Origin: SHVO01 sp964576515
GTDB lineage: Bacteria; Pseudomonadota; Alphaproteobacteria; Rhodospirillales; Rhodospirillaceae
Direction of reading: 5' to 3'
DNA: 64,000 bases
Assembly: GCA_964576515.1 (NCBI GenBank)
Contig: CAZNUW010000002.1
Span: 124,001-188,000 of the forward strand
In this document: piece after piece, positions 1 through 8,607 of the stretch
How the letters are laid out: every line of letters starts with the position of its first letter
Position numbering within the stretch: the stretch's first letter is position 1
Made by a program: the position numbers and the translations under genes
Notes under the pieces: generated by a model
Told to the model about the DNA's origin: nothing
The model's database searches: none
What the model saw: only the letters and a program-made list of their open reading frames with translations

Positions 1-1874
1 CGGCGCTGTTTCTCGGCGCCCCGCTCCTGGACGCGTCGGCTTTCGCGCAAAGCGCGCCGCCGGTCTCCTTGTTCCCGTCGCAAGCCCCGGCGACGCCGGA
101 TGCGGGTGCCGCGCTCGACGCGCCCGCGCCTACGCCCGACGACGCAATGCCCGCCGACGACGCGCCGCCCGCGATTTCCTCCAGCGCGCTCGAAGCGCCC
201 AGTATGGATCGCATCGGCCTGATCGACGACGCCGGCGGCGGCTTCGCCGCCGACATGTGGCGCGGCACCGATCTCGAACTTCTGCGCCGTCTTCTGCCGC
301 AGTTGCCGCGGCGCATGGACAGTCTCGCGCAGCGCCGCCTCGCGCGCGCGCTTCTGCTCTCGGCCGCCGCGCCGCCCGCATCCTCAAGTCCGTCCGAAAC
401 GCCGGTCGTCGGCGCCGACACGTCGAGCCCCGTTCCGCCCGCGCCGCCGGCGCAATGGTTGCTGGAGACGCGGCTGATCGGCCTCGCCGCCATCGGCGAC
501 TGGAACGACGCGCTTGCCCTCATGGATCTCGTACCGGCCGATCAGATGACCGAAGGCCTGCGCAAATTGCGCACCGACGGGTCGCTCATCACCGGGCGCA
601 CCAACGACGCCTGCGCCGAAGCGCAGGCCGCGCTATCGTCGTCGGGCGATCTCTATTGGCAAAAGGTGCAGGTGTTCTGCAATCTCGCCAACAAGCAGAC
701 CAGCGCCGCGTCGCTCGGCCTGTCGGTTCTGCGGGAACAAGGCGTTCAGGATCCCCTGTTTTTCTGGGCGGTCGATCTGCTTAACGGCAACCGGCGCTTG
801 AGCCCGCCCAATCTGGGCCGTCCCGAACCTGTGCATCTGATGATGCTGGCCAGGGCCGGCGGCCCCGTGCCGGACGCGCTGATCCAGGACGGCGATCCCA
901 CCACCCTGGCCGTCGTCGCCGGGATCGAGCCGGTCGAGGACAAGGCGGACAAAACCCCGGCGGCCCAGCGCGCCGAGCGCGCGAAGCTGGCCGCGGAATC
1001 CCGCGTCGCCGTCGCCGAACGCGCGGTCGCCGCCGGAACGCTCGAACCGGAGCGTTTGCGCCTCCTGTATCGCCAGATGAACCTGAAGGACGAAGCGCCG
1101 CCGGCCCTTGCGACCGTCACGGTCGCCACGGTGCGCGAACGCGTGCATCTCTTCCAGACGGCGCTCGCCCAAAATATTCCGGCCGCGCGGGCCGAAGTCA
1201 TCGGCCGCGCGATCGAGCTCACCCGCGCCGATCGCGGACGCACCGGGCCCGATCTCGTCACGGTCGGGCAGATCTACGCGCCGCTCATCCAGGAGATTCC
1301 GGTTACGCCGGAACTCGTGTGGTTCTCCGGTTCCGCCGCGCGCGCCCTCATCGCCGCGGGCGATCTCACCAAGGGCGGCGAGTGGCTTGAACTTGCCCGT
1401 TCCATGGCTCGCACCAGTATCGAGGCCGGACAGATCGCCGACGGCCTGTGGCCCATCGACCGGTTGCTCACGGAAGGCGACCGGGGCCGCATGCCGCCGC
1501 AGGCGCTCCGCGCTTGGCGCGCGACCATCGCGGACAACCGGCGGGCCGAGTCTCAGGGCTTGCTCCTCAACATCCTGACCGCGACCGGCGAGGCGATCAC
1601 CTCGGCCGATTGGCTGGCGGCCATGGATGCGCCGCCGCCCGACGTCACCATGACCGTCACGCCGCCGCGTGTCGTGAACGGTCTGGCGCTCGCCAGTCGC
1701 GACAAGCGTGTGGGTGAGACAGCCGCCTTCGCTCTGCTCGCCCTTGGCGAGGATGGCCCGTCGTCGGTCGAACCCGCGGCGATCCAGCAAGTGATCTCCG
1801 CCCTGACCGCCGTGGGACGGACACGTGACGCCCGCGCGCTCGCGGTGGAAGCGCTGCTCGTCGAAGGGCTGTGA
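1..1874 (+). CDS. Exported alpha-helical protein of unknown function (5' end outside window)
   Basis: The reading frame is open to the left edge. The first visible codons read as the end of a secretion signal (ALFLGAPLL then ASAFA-QS), so the true start lies upstream; the first TTG inside the window (69) is not the start. After the signal comes a Pro/Ala-rich linker of about 60 residues, then about 500 residues of Ala/Leu-rich helices that look like irregular TPR-type repeats. No catalytic motif is visible. The stop overlaps the GTG of xerD by 4 bp (GTGA), so the two are probably co-translated. It is likely a periplasmic or envelope protein; I do not recognise the family. Confidence 0.8.
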   Translation, partial: ALFLGAPLLDASAFAQSAPPVSLFPSQAPATPDAGAALDAPAPTPDDAMPADDAPPAISSSALEAPSMDRIGLIDDAGGGFAADMWRGTDLELLRRLLPQLPRRMDSLAQRRLARALLLSAAAPPASSSPSETPVVGADTSSPVPPAPPAQWLLETRLIGLAAIGDWNDALALMDLVPADQMTEGLRKLRTDGSLITGRTNDACAEAQAALSSSGDLYWQKVQVFCNLANKQTSAASLGLSVLREQGVQDPLFFWAVDLLNGNRRLSPPNLGRPEPVHLMMLARAGGPVPDALIQDGDPTTLAVVAGIEPVEDKADKTPAAQRAERAKLAAESRVAVAERAVAAGTLEPERLRLLYRQMNLKDEAPPALATVTVATVRERVHLFQTALAQNIPAARAEVIGRAIELTRADRGRTGPDLVTVGQIYAPLIQEIPVTPELVWFSGSAARALIAAGDLTKGGEWLELARSMARTSIEAGQIADGLWPIDRLLTEGDRGRMPPQALRAWRATIADNRRAESQGLLLNILTATGEAITSADWLAAMDAPPPDVTMTVTPPRVVNGLALASRDKRVGETAAFALLALGEDGPSSVEPAAIQQVISALTAVGRTRDARALAVEALLVEGL

Positions 1875-2770
1875 GCCGTCACGTCGAGAACTTTCTCGAA
1901 ATGCTCGCGGTGGAGCGGGGCGCTTCACCGCGCACGCTCGAGGCCTACCGCCGTGATCTCGAGGATGTCACGGACATCCTGAAGTCCGATCCGGCGGCGA
2001 CGGACACCGGCGGCCTGCGCCGTTATCTCGATCACATGAACACGATGGGTCTCGCACCGCGCACCGCCGCGCGCCGGCTCTCATGCCTGCGGCAATTCTA
2101 TAAATTCCTCTATGCCGAAGGGGTTCGCGCGGACGATCCCGCCGCCGCGCTTGAAAGCCCGCGCCTGGGCCGTCCACTGCCGAAGTATTTGAGCGCCGAC
2201 GAGGTCGAACGCCTGCTGGCGGCCGCGCGCGGCCTGGAAGGGCGCCAGGGCCTGCGCGCCGCCGCGCTGCTCGAACTGCTGTACGCCACGGGTTTGCGCG
2301 TCTCCGAATTGGTCTCGCTGCCCTTGACGGCGGTGCCGCGCAACAAGCCCACCATTATCGTGCGCGGTAAAGGCAACAAGGAACGCATGGTGCCGGTGGG
2401 CGACGCCGCCCTTAACGCGCTTGGCGCTTATCTACCTGTGCGCGACACCTATGTCCCGAAGGCCCTGAAAGCCTCCCGGTGGCTTTTCCCGTCCGACAGC
2501 CGCGAAGGTCATCTCACGCGGGCCGGTTTCGCGGCGATGTTGAAGGAGATCGCCGTGGCCGCCGGCGTTTCTCCGGCGCGGGTGTCGCCGCACGTCCTGC
2601 GGCATTCCTTTGCCACCCATCTCCTGGCCAATGGGGCCGACCTGCGCAGTCTTCAACAGATGCTCGGTCACGCGGACATCTCCACCACGCAAATCTATAC
2701 CCATGTGCTCGACGAACGATTGCGCCGTCTGGTGGCGGACAACCATCCGCTGGCCAACATGAAGCTCTAG
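1871..2770 (+). CDS. xerD: Tyrosine recombinase XerD
   Basis: This is a site-specific recombinase that, with XerC, resolves chromosome dimers at dif under FtsK control. At 299 aa it has the usual family length. The N-terminal SAM-like DNA-binding domain spans about 1-90 and the catalytic domain about 110-295. The catalytic residues are visible: R143 (ATGLRVSEL), H241 and R244 (HVLRHSFATHLL), H267 (LGHADISTTQ) and nucleophile Y276 (IYTHV). The GTG start overlaps the preceding stop. XerC and XerD are hard to separate by eye; XerD is preferred from the sequence around HxLRHSFATHLL and the SLQQMLGH box. Confidence 0.93.
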   Translation: MSRHVENFLEMLAVERGASPRTLEAYRRDLEDVTDILKSDPAATDTGGLRRYLDHMNTMGLAPRTAARRLSCLRQFYKFLYAEGVRADDPAAALESPRLGRPLPKYLSADEVERLLAAARGLEGRQGLRAAALLELLYATGLRVSELVSLPLTAVPRNKPTIIVRGKGNKERMVPVGDAALNALGAYLPVRDTYVPKALKASRWLFPSDSREGHLTRAGFAAMLKEIAVAAGVSPARVSPHVLRHSFATHLLANGADLRSLQQMLGHADISTTQIYTHVLDERLRRLVADNHPLANMKL

Positions 2771-2773
2771 CCC

Positions 2774-3283
2774 ATGAAGAAGAAAACCGTCGTCGTGAAC
2801 GACAAGATGCAAAAGGGCTACCGCTACGAGCTGACCGCGCCCATGGGGAAAGATTTCGACCCCGATTTCACGCCCGACCTCACGCCGAAGCAGATGCTTC
2901 GCCTCGGTGTCTTTTGCGGGAAATATATGACCGACTGCCGCAAGGAATTCCCGGCGGACTGGTTCACGCGCGCCCAGCTCGCCGACGGCAAACGCGATTG
3001 CGCCCTCAATTTCTTTCGCGTCGACGCCAGCCAGCCGCTTGCGGAGTGGCGGCGCAAGGGTTGGATCTGCGAGGACGATCCCCGCGGTTGGTTCCAATGG
3101 TACTGCCGCTATTATATGGGCCGCCGCATGCCGGCCGAAGATGAACGGCAGATCAAGCGGTGGAAAGCCATTCGCCGCCATGCCGCGCAGATCAAAAAGA
3201 ACTGCGAGCCGGGCGATCTCTGGTGCCGCAAGCGTCAGCGCCAAGCGCTGCTGCATTGGGCTTATGACAGCCGGAAAATATAG
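2774..3283 (+). CDS. Conserved hypothetical basic protein
   Basis: A 169-aa soluble protein starting 3 nt after xerD. It has many aromatic and basic residues and five cysteines (positions about 50, 56, 77, 98 and 114), plus CEPGDLWC near the C-terminus. The centre is Trp-rich (WFQWYCRYYMGRR) and there is no signal peptide or membrane segment. Cys and Trp spacing suggest a compact fold, possibly metal- or nucleic-acid-binding, but no family motif is certain. It is convergent with the next gene, with a 6-nt gap and no terminator. Function unknown. Confidence 0.75.
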   Translation: MKKKTVVVNDKMQKGYRYELTAPMGKDFDPDFTPDLTPKQMLRLGVFCGKYMTDCRKEFPADWFTRAQLADGKRDCALNFFRVDASQPLAEWRRKGWICEDDPRGWFQWYCRYYMGRRMPAEDERQIKRWKAIRRHAAQIKKNCEPGDLWCRKRQRQALLHWAYDSRKI

Positions 3284-3289
3284 AGACTG

Positions 3290-3994
3290 CTATTCCGCGG
3301 CGGCGGCGTCGTCGTCCGGCGCCGCGATCGGGATCAATTTCGGGCGGGCGACCGGCGCGGGGCGCACCCGCACGTCGAACCGGCGCACGAACATTTTCCA
3401 CCATACGGGCTGCCCGAGTTTCAGCGCCGAGAACACCTGGGCGTGAGCGTCGCGGTTGGGGATCAGCCGGATCGCGGACTTGGGCGACCCAAGCAGGAGG
3501 CGCATGACTTTCGCGATCAGGATGTCCGGTACGCGCGTTTGCATCAAAAGCGCGCCCATCCCCAAACGCCCCATGATCCCCAGGACGAGGTCCGACACCT
3601 TCACTTCGTGCCGCGCGCCCGCCGCGTCGGCCTGCGCCAGGACCTCGCGCAGGAGCGCATCGGCTTTTTCCTGTTCGAACAGGTCGACGATCTTACAGGC
3701 CTCCAACGCCACCAAGCCCGCGAAGTACCAGGGATCTGGCGCCGTCAGCAGCGGACGATAGTGCGCATAACCCGACCTGTGGCGCATGTTCGGCCGCACG
3801 AAACCCGACACCTCCATCAGATCGCCGATGAACCATGCGGCGGCGTCTTCGATGGAAAGCACGGTGCGGGATCCCGGCGGCAGGCGCACGGTGTCGGTGC
3901 GCGCGCGGCGGCGGCCGCGCCTTTTTATCCCGGCGCGCGCCGCCGTGGCCGGCGCCGCGCCGGCCTCACTGCCGGGAGGGTCTGGGTCCGCCAT
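3290..3994 (-). CDS. Hypothetical protein
   Basis: A 234-aa protein starting at ATG 3994 (MADPDPPG). An upstream extension in the same frame to 4099 would overlap the start of the divergent ABC-F gene and is less likely. A disordered, Arg/Ala-rich N-terminus of about 40 residues leads into a mostly helical body. A WWKMFVRRF patch lies near the acidic-Ala C-terminal tail. It has no signal peptide and no recognised catalytic motif. The N-terminal basic stretch (KRRGRRRARTD) could bind nucleic acid or an acidic surface; that is inference only. Confidence 0.65.
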   Translation of the reverse strand: MADPDPPGSEAGAAPATAARAGIKRRGRRRARTDTVRLPPGSRTVLSIEDAAAWFIGDLMEVSGFVRPNMRHRSGYAHYRPLLTAPDPWYFAGLVALEACKIVDLFEQEKADALLREVLAQADAAGARHEVKVSDLVLGIMGRLGMGALLMQTRVPDILIAKVMRLLLGSPKSAIRLIPNRDAHAQVFSALKLGQPVWWKMFVRRFDVRVRPAPVARPKLIPIAAPDDDAAAAE

Positions 3995-4116
3995 ATCCTG
4001 GGCCGATAAATGAGCCCCGACTTTACGCGATATCTTGGTTTCGGCAACTGCTACGGGTGGCGCGCGCGGGCGACCTATGGTTAAACCCCCGCTCCGCATT
4101 ATTTGGACAAGCCCGC

Positions 4117-5931
4117 GTGCCGCCGCTTCTGACCCTGCAAGATATCCACCTGACCTTCGGCGGCACGCCGCTCCTTGAAGGTGCAGACCTTTCCGTCGGT
4201 CCCCGCGAGCGCCTGGCCCTGGTCGGCCGGAACGGGTCCGGCAAGTCGACCCTCCTGAAGATCGCCGCCGGTCTGGTCGAGGCCGATCGCGGCGAACGTG
4301 TCGTTCAACAGGGCGTATCCGTCAGTTATCTCCCGCAAGAGCCCGACCTTTCGGCCTACGAGAACGTCCTAGCGTATGTGGAAAGCGGCTTTGCCGAACA
4401 CGACGATCCGCATAGGGCGCGTACGCTCCTCAATCACTTGGGGCTCTCGGGCGAGGAGAAACCCGCCTCGCTCTCCGGCGGCGAGGCGCGCCGCGCCGCG
4501 CTCGCCCGCGTGCTGGCGCCCGCGCCCGACGTGCTCATGCTCGATGAACCCACCAACCACCTGGACTTGCCCGCCATCGAATGGCTGGAAGAGGAGTTGA
4601 AGCGCTCACGCTCGGCGCTTGTGCTCATCAGCCACGACCGGCGGTTCCTCACCAATCTCGCCACGTCGACCCTTTGGCTCGATCGCGGCCGCACGCGTCA
4701 GCTCAATCAGGGCTTCGACGCCTTCGAGGGATGGCGCGACGAGGTGCTTGCCCAAGAAGAGCTCGAGCGGCACAAGCTCGACCGCAAAATCGCCGCCGAG
4801 GAACACTGGATCCGCTACGGCGTCTCCGGCCGCCGTAAACGCAACGTCCGTCGTGTGGCGGCGTTGGCCGACCTACGCAAGGAACGCCGCGAGGCGAGGC
4901 GCGTCGTCGGAACCGTCGATATGACCGCCACCACAAGCGCGGTCTCGTCAAAGCTCCTGGTCGAGGCGACCGGCGTTTCCAAATCCTACGGCGAACGCGC
5001 CATCGTGCGCGATGCAAGCGTCACGATTCTGCGCGGCGACCGCGTCGGCATCGTTGGGCCTAACGGCGCGGGCAAGACGACGCTCCTCAAGATCCTGACC
5101 GGCGATCTCGCGCCGGACAGCGGCGCCGTGAAACTGGGCGTCAATCTCGACATCGTCACGCTCGATCAGCGCCGCGAGGCGCTCGATGTGAACGGCACCT
5201 TGCGCCAAAACCTCACACGCGGCCACGGCGACCAGGTGACGGTGGGCGGAAAGCCGAAGCACGTGGTCGGCTACATGAAGGACTTCCTGTTCACCGCGGA
5301 GCAAGCCAATACGCCGGTCAGCGTCCTGTCGGGCGGCGAACGCGGCCGCCTTATGCTCGCGCGCGCCCTGTCGCAGCCCTCCAACGTTCTGGTGCTTGAC
5401 GAGCCCACCAACGATCTCGACCTCGAAACCCTGGACCTCCTGCAGGAGATGCTGGGCGACTACGAGGGAACGGTCCTGCTCGTCAGCCATGACCGTGACT
5501 TCCTAGACCGTGTCGCGACCACAATCATTGCTTATGAGGGCGACGGACGCTGGCAGCTTTATGCCGGGGGCTACGCCGATATGGTCGCGCAACGCGGCTC
5601 CGGCGTCGCGGCGTTGAACCAACCCTTACGCGCCGCGCCGAAGGTCGAAAAACAATCCCCGGGCGGCACGCCAGCGCCCGAGCGCGTGCAGAAACGCAAG
5701 CTCACCTTCAAGCAGAAGCACGCCCTCGAGACGCTGCCGGCGCAGATGGAAAAGCTGCGTAAGGCCGCGGCCACCGCGCAAACGAAGCTGGCCGATCCGC
5801 AGTTCTACGCGCGCGATCCAAAGGGCTTCGCGGCCGCCTCGGAAGCGCTTCATAAGGCCGAGGCGGATCTCGCGGCGGCCGAGACCGAATGGCTGGAGCT
5901 GGAGATCCTGCGCGAGGAAATCGGCGAGTAG
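4117..5931 (+). CDS. uup: ABC-F family ATPase, Uup type
   Basis: A 604-aa soluble tandem ATPase with no membrane domain. The first Walker A is GRNGSGKST (K43), with signature LSGGEARRAAL and Walker B VLMLDEPTNHLD. The second Walker A is GPNGAGKTT (K320), with signature LSGGERGRLML and Walker B VLVLDEPTNDLD. A charged C-terminal region (about 535-600) looks like the coiled-coil DNA-binding tail of Uup. ABC-F proteins act on ribosomes or, for Uup, affect precise excision and 50S maturation. GTG 4117 is preferred because the domain begins right there (LLTLQDIHLTFGG); the same frame opens upstream to 3835 but that stretch has no family resemblance. Confidence 0.9.
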   Translation: MPPLLTLQDIHLTFGGTPLLEGADLSVGPRERLALVGRNGSGKSTLLKIAAGLVEADRGERVVQQGVSVSYLPQEPDLSAYENVLAYVESGFAEHDDPHRARTLLNHLGLSGEEKPASLSGGEARRAALARVLAPAPDVLMLDEPTNHLDLPAIEWLEEELKRSRSALVLISHDRRFLTNLATSTLWLDRGRTRQLNQGFDAFEGWRDEVLAQEELERHKLDRKIAAEEHWIRYGVSGRRKRNVRRVAALADLRKERREARRVVGTVDMTATTSAVSSKLLVEATGVSKSYGERAIVRDASVTILRGDRVGIVGPNGAGKTTLLKILTGDLAPDSGAVKLGVNLDIVTLDQRREALDVNGTLRQNLTRGHGDQVTVGGKPKHVVGYMKDFLFTAEQANTPVSVLSGGERGRLMLARALSQPSNVLVLDEPTNDLDLETLDLLQEMLGDYEGTVLLVSHDRDFLDRVATTIIAYEGDGRWQLYAGGYADMVAQRGSGVAALNQPLRAAPKVEKQSPGGTPAPERVQKRKLTFKQKHALETLPAQMEKLRKAAATAQTKLADPQFYARDPKGFAAASEALHKAEADLAAAETEWLELEILREEIGE

Positions 5932-5936
5932 CCGCT

Positions 5937-6887
5937 TTACGCGCTTTCCGGATGGATTTCCGGCGGGTCCGGGCGATGGGCGTTCACGCACAGGATCACG
6001 CTCGTCACCAGAAGGGCGATGGCGGCGCTCTCCAGCGGCGTCGGCAGGCGTCGCTCCCACAGAAAGCCGTACAGCAACGCAAACAGGGTCTCGAAAAGGA
6101 TCATCTGGCCGATCAAAGTCAGAGGGAGAAAGCGGCTGGCCAGGTTCCAGAACATATTGCCGATGATGGAGGCCGCCAGCGCAATTCCCGCGGCCGTCGC
6201 GAGGAATCTGATCCAGGCCTCGTCGTCGTGCGGCGCGGCGCCGAACAGGAAGGCCGGCGCCATGCATAAGAGCGCTAGCGATCCCGTCACCATGCCGCCG
6301 AGCAGGTTCCAGTCATGGCCCGAGATATGTTTCACGCGCCCTAACCAGCGTGCGTTGGCGACGGCAAAGGCTGTCCAGCAAATCAGTGCGCCCACGGCGG
6401 CCGCGACGCCGATCAACCGCGCGCTTTCGTCACGCGCGACGGCGGACGGCGGCGCCTCGATCGAGATGCAGACGATACCGGCTGTCCCGAGCATCAAGGC
6501 CGGGATCAGTTTGCGTAAGGGGATCGCGCCGTGGTCCCGACTGCCGATCAGGGTCACGGTTACCGGCAGGAATCCGATGACTACAGATGTCATCGCCACG
6601 CCGCCGAGATGTACACCTGTCCCGAGCAGGAAGAAGTACACGATATTGCCGACGAAACTCATCCACAGCAGGGCGCGCCACTCCTTGAAGCCCAGCGTGG
6701 GGACAACGGCCTTCCAGCGCGGCGCGAGCAGCGCGACGGCGATCAGGCCATATGTCGTGTAGCGCGCGACCGCCAGTTGGAACGGCGTGAAATCCCGGGT
6801 CAGTTCCGGTGCGACGAACACCGTTCCCCACAAAGCGCCCGCGGCCGCGCCGCAGCCGATGCCTAGCCAGGTATCGCGGGTGATCAT
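5937..6887 (-). CDS. EamA/DMT-family membrane transporter
   Basis: A 316-aa polytopic inner-membrane protein with about ten hydrophobic helices in two repeats, the layout of drug/metabolite (EamA) exporters. Start ATG 6887 overlaps the stop of the upstream gene as ATGA, so translational coupling is likely; a longer frame to 6902 exists. The N-terminal repeat carries GAAAGALWGTVF, typical of the first DMT helix. Substrate cannot be read from the sequence. It is convergent with the ABC-F gene with only 5 nt between. Confidence 0.85.
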   Translation of the reverse strand: MITRDTWLGIGCGAAAGALWGTVFVAPELTRDFTPFQLAVARYTTYGLIAVALLAPRWKAVVPTLGFKEWRALLWMSFVGNIVYFFLLGTGVHLGGVAMTSVVIGFLPVTVTLIGSRDHGAIPLRKLIPALMLGTAGIVCISIEAPPSAVARDESARLIGVAAAVGALICWTAFAVANARWLGRVKHISGHDWNLLGGMVTGSLALLCMAPAFLFGAAPHDDEAWIRFLATAAGIALAASIIGNMFWNLASRFLPLTLIGQMILFETLFALLYGFLWERRLPTPLESAAIALLVTSVILCVNAHRPDPPEIHPESA

Positions 6888-7168
6888 GCGCCGTGCGTCC
6901 ACATCGCCGTGTCGCCCACGGTCAGGCGCGCGCCCGCAGGCGGCGCGCTCGCGGACTTCAGCGGCAGGATTTTCATGTCGGATTCAAAGATCGCGGCCGC
7001 GCCGGGCGAGAAGTAGAGATGCAAACCTTCCGCATCCGCCATTTCAAAAAGCGCGGCGTTGCGCGGCGCCCCCGCCGCCGCATAGGCCGCTTCAAAGGAG
7101 GCCTTCAGCGCGTCCGCGGTTCCGCGCGTCACCGCATCGGCCGCGACGTCGAGGCGTTTCCAACCCAT
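6884..7168 (-). CDS. Small hypothetical protein
   Basis: A 94-aa protein. ATG 7168 is chosen because a strong Shine-Dalgarno (GGGAGGA) sits 9 nt upstream; the frame extends to 7258 without a comparable site. The sequence is Ala-rich with short strands (LHLYFSPGAAAIFES) and no signal or membrane segment. Its stop overlaps the start of the EamA-type transporter by ATGA, so the two form an operon. Family not recognised. Confidence 0.6.
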   Translation of the reverse strand: MGWKRLDVAADAVTRGTADALKASFEAAYAAAGAPRNAALFEMADAEGLHLYFSPGAAAIFESDMKILPLKSASAPPAGARLTVGDTAMWTHGA

Positions 7169-7324
7169 GGCTCCGAATCCTCCCGAGGCGCCACTCATAC
7201 GCTGCGGTATCGCATCCCGCGATACATTTTCAATCATGCCCCTCGGGCTCACCTGCATCCCGATGGGTTTACCGCATGGACGTGGGGAGTATAGTAGGCG
7301 GTGTGGGACGGGAGAGGGACCAGG

Positions 7325-7669
7325 ATGACGGTCGGCTCAGGCTTGCGCGGGTCATTCCCGCTGACAAAAGAAGCCATCGAAAAAGAAGTGAGGTTCATCG
7401 CGCCGGGCGTCTTCGCCTTGGGTGTGCTGAACGACGAAGGCCGCTTCCAGATGCTCTTCGTGGGCCGTTCGGACACCGACGTCCGCCGCGCCTTGAAGGG
7501 CTATATCGGCAAAGCCAATCGTTTCAAGTTCGAGCTTTTCGACAATCCTGAGGACGCCTTCAAGAAGGAATGCGAGATTTACCATTTCATGAAGCCCAAG
7601 GCGAATACGGCGCATCCCATGCGCCCGGCGACTCAGGATTGGGTCTGCCCCGAGTGCGGGGCGCGGTAA
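7325..7669 (+). CDS. Small GIY-YIG-like protein with C-terminal Cys pair
   Basis: A 114-aa protein starting at ATG 7325 behind a purine-rich GGGAGAGGGACCAGG. It shows GVFALGVL at about 27-34, FVGRSD at about 45-50, FKFELF, then KKECEIYHF with a Glu where GIY-YIG enzymes carry the metal ligand, and a final HPMRP...WVCPECG. This order resembles a compact, diverged GIY-YIG fold with half a zinc site. The GIY and YIG motifs themselves are not standard (GVF/FVG), so nuclease activity is uncertain. It lies alone between divergent and downstream genes. Confidence 0.6.
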   Translation: MTVGSGLRGSFPLTKEAIEKEVRFIAPGVFALGVLNDEGRFQMLFVGRSDTDVRRALKGYIGKANRFKFELFDNPEDAFKKECEIYHFMKPKANTAHPMRPATQDWVCPECGAR

Positions 7670-7755
7670 GCGCCGCTTACGCGCCCGCTAGGGGCCTCGA
7701 ATAAGGGTTTTTTCCCCATTTCCCGCCCCGCTGCCGGGTGTTAAACCTGAAGGCG

Positions 7756-8607
7756 ATGTCGCCCGGCCCTCACAGTTCGATGAAACAACCCTCCGCGGCC
7801 CTTGTGCGCGCGGTGACCCGCCTGCTCGGGCCGCTTGTGCGCCTGCTCATCGCGCGGGGCATCACCTTCACCTACCTGTCCGGCCTCCTGAAGACCGTCT
7901 ATGTCGCCGAGGCGCAGAAGTCGCTGGCCGCGTCGGGCGAGGTGCCCACGGTCAGCCGCCTCAGCATCGTCACAGGGCTGCAGCGCAAGGACATCAATCG
8001 CATCAAGAGCGAACCGCCGCCTGAACAGAACCCGCCGGAGTCCGTATCGCTGGGCGCGCGCCTCATCGGCATCTGGACCGGCGACCGCAAATTCCGCACG
8101 GCGAAAGGCGCGCCCGCGCCGCTGCCGCGCACGGCCAAGGGTAGCGCGGCGTCGTTCGACGCCTTGGTCCGCGGGATTTCCACCGACGTCTCGCCGCGCG
8201 TCATCCTCGATGAATGGCTGCGCCTTGGCCTCGTCTCCCTCGACAAGAACGAGGAGATTCGCCTCAACGCCGGCGCCTTCGTGCCGCAGCGCGGTTTCGA
8301 CGAGAAGGTTTATTATTTGGGGCGCAATGTCGGCGATCACATCGCGACCGTCGTGCATAATGCGCTCGGCGAGGGCGACCCCCATCTCGAACGCGCGGTC
8401 TATTACGACAAGCTGACCGCCGATAGCGTCCAGAAGATCCAGGCGCGTGCGACCGATCTCGGGATGAAGACGCTGCTTGCCCTGAACAAGGAGGCGCTCA
8501 AGTTCGCCGACGCCGACGCGGGCAAGAAGGACGCGACGTACCGCATGGCCCTGGGCATCTACTACTACCAGGGACCTGACGAGCCGCAGGATCCGGACGG
8601 CTCATGA
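7756..8607 (+). CDS. DUF6502-like protein
   Basis: A 283-aa cytoplasmic protein. The N-terminus (VRAVTRLLGPLVRLLIARGITF, in two helices) followed by VPTVSRLSIVTGLQRKDINRI resembles DUF6502 proteins, whose front half looks like a winged-helix or helix-turn-helix. The start is uncertain: GTG 7738, ATG 7756 and ATG 7780 are all in frame. The gene overlaps the next by ATGA. A link to gene control is inference from the helix-turn-helix-like part; no ligand domain is recognised. Confidence 0.7.
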   Translation: MSPGPHSSMKQPSAALVRAVTRLLGPLVRLLIARGITFTYLSGLLKTVYVAEAQKSLAASGEVPTVSRLSIVTGLQRKDINRIKSEPPPEQNPPESVSLGARLIGIWTGDRKFRTAKGAPAPLPRTAKGSAASFDALVRGISTDVSPRVILDEWLRLGLVSLDKNEEIRLNAGAFVPQRGFDEKVYYLGRNVGDHIATVVHNALGEGDPHLERAVYYDKLTADSVQKIQARATDLGMKTLLALNKEALKFADADAGKKDATYRMALGIYYYQGPDEPQDPDGS

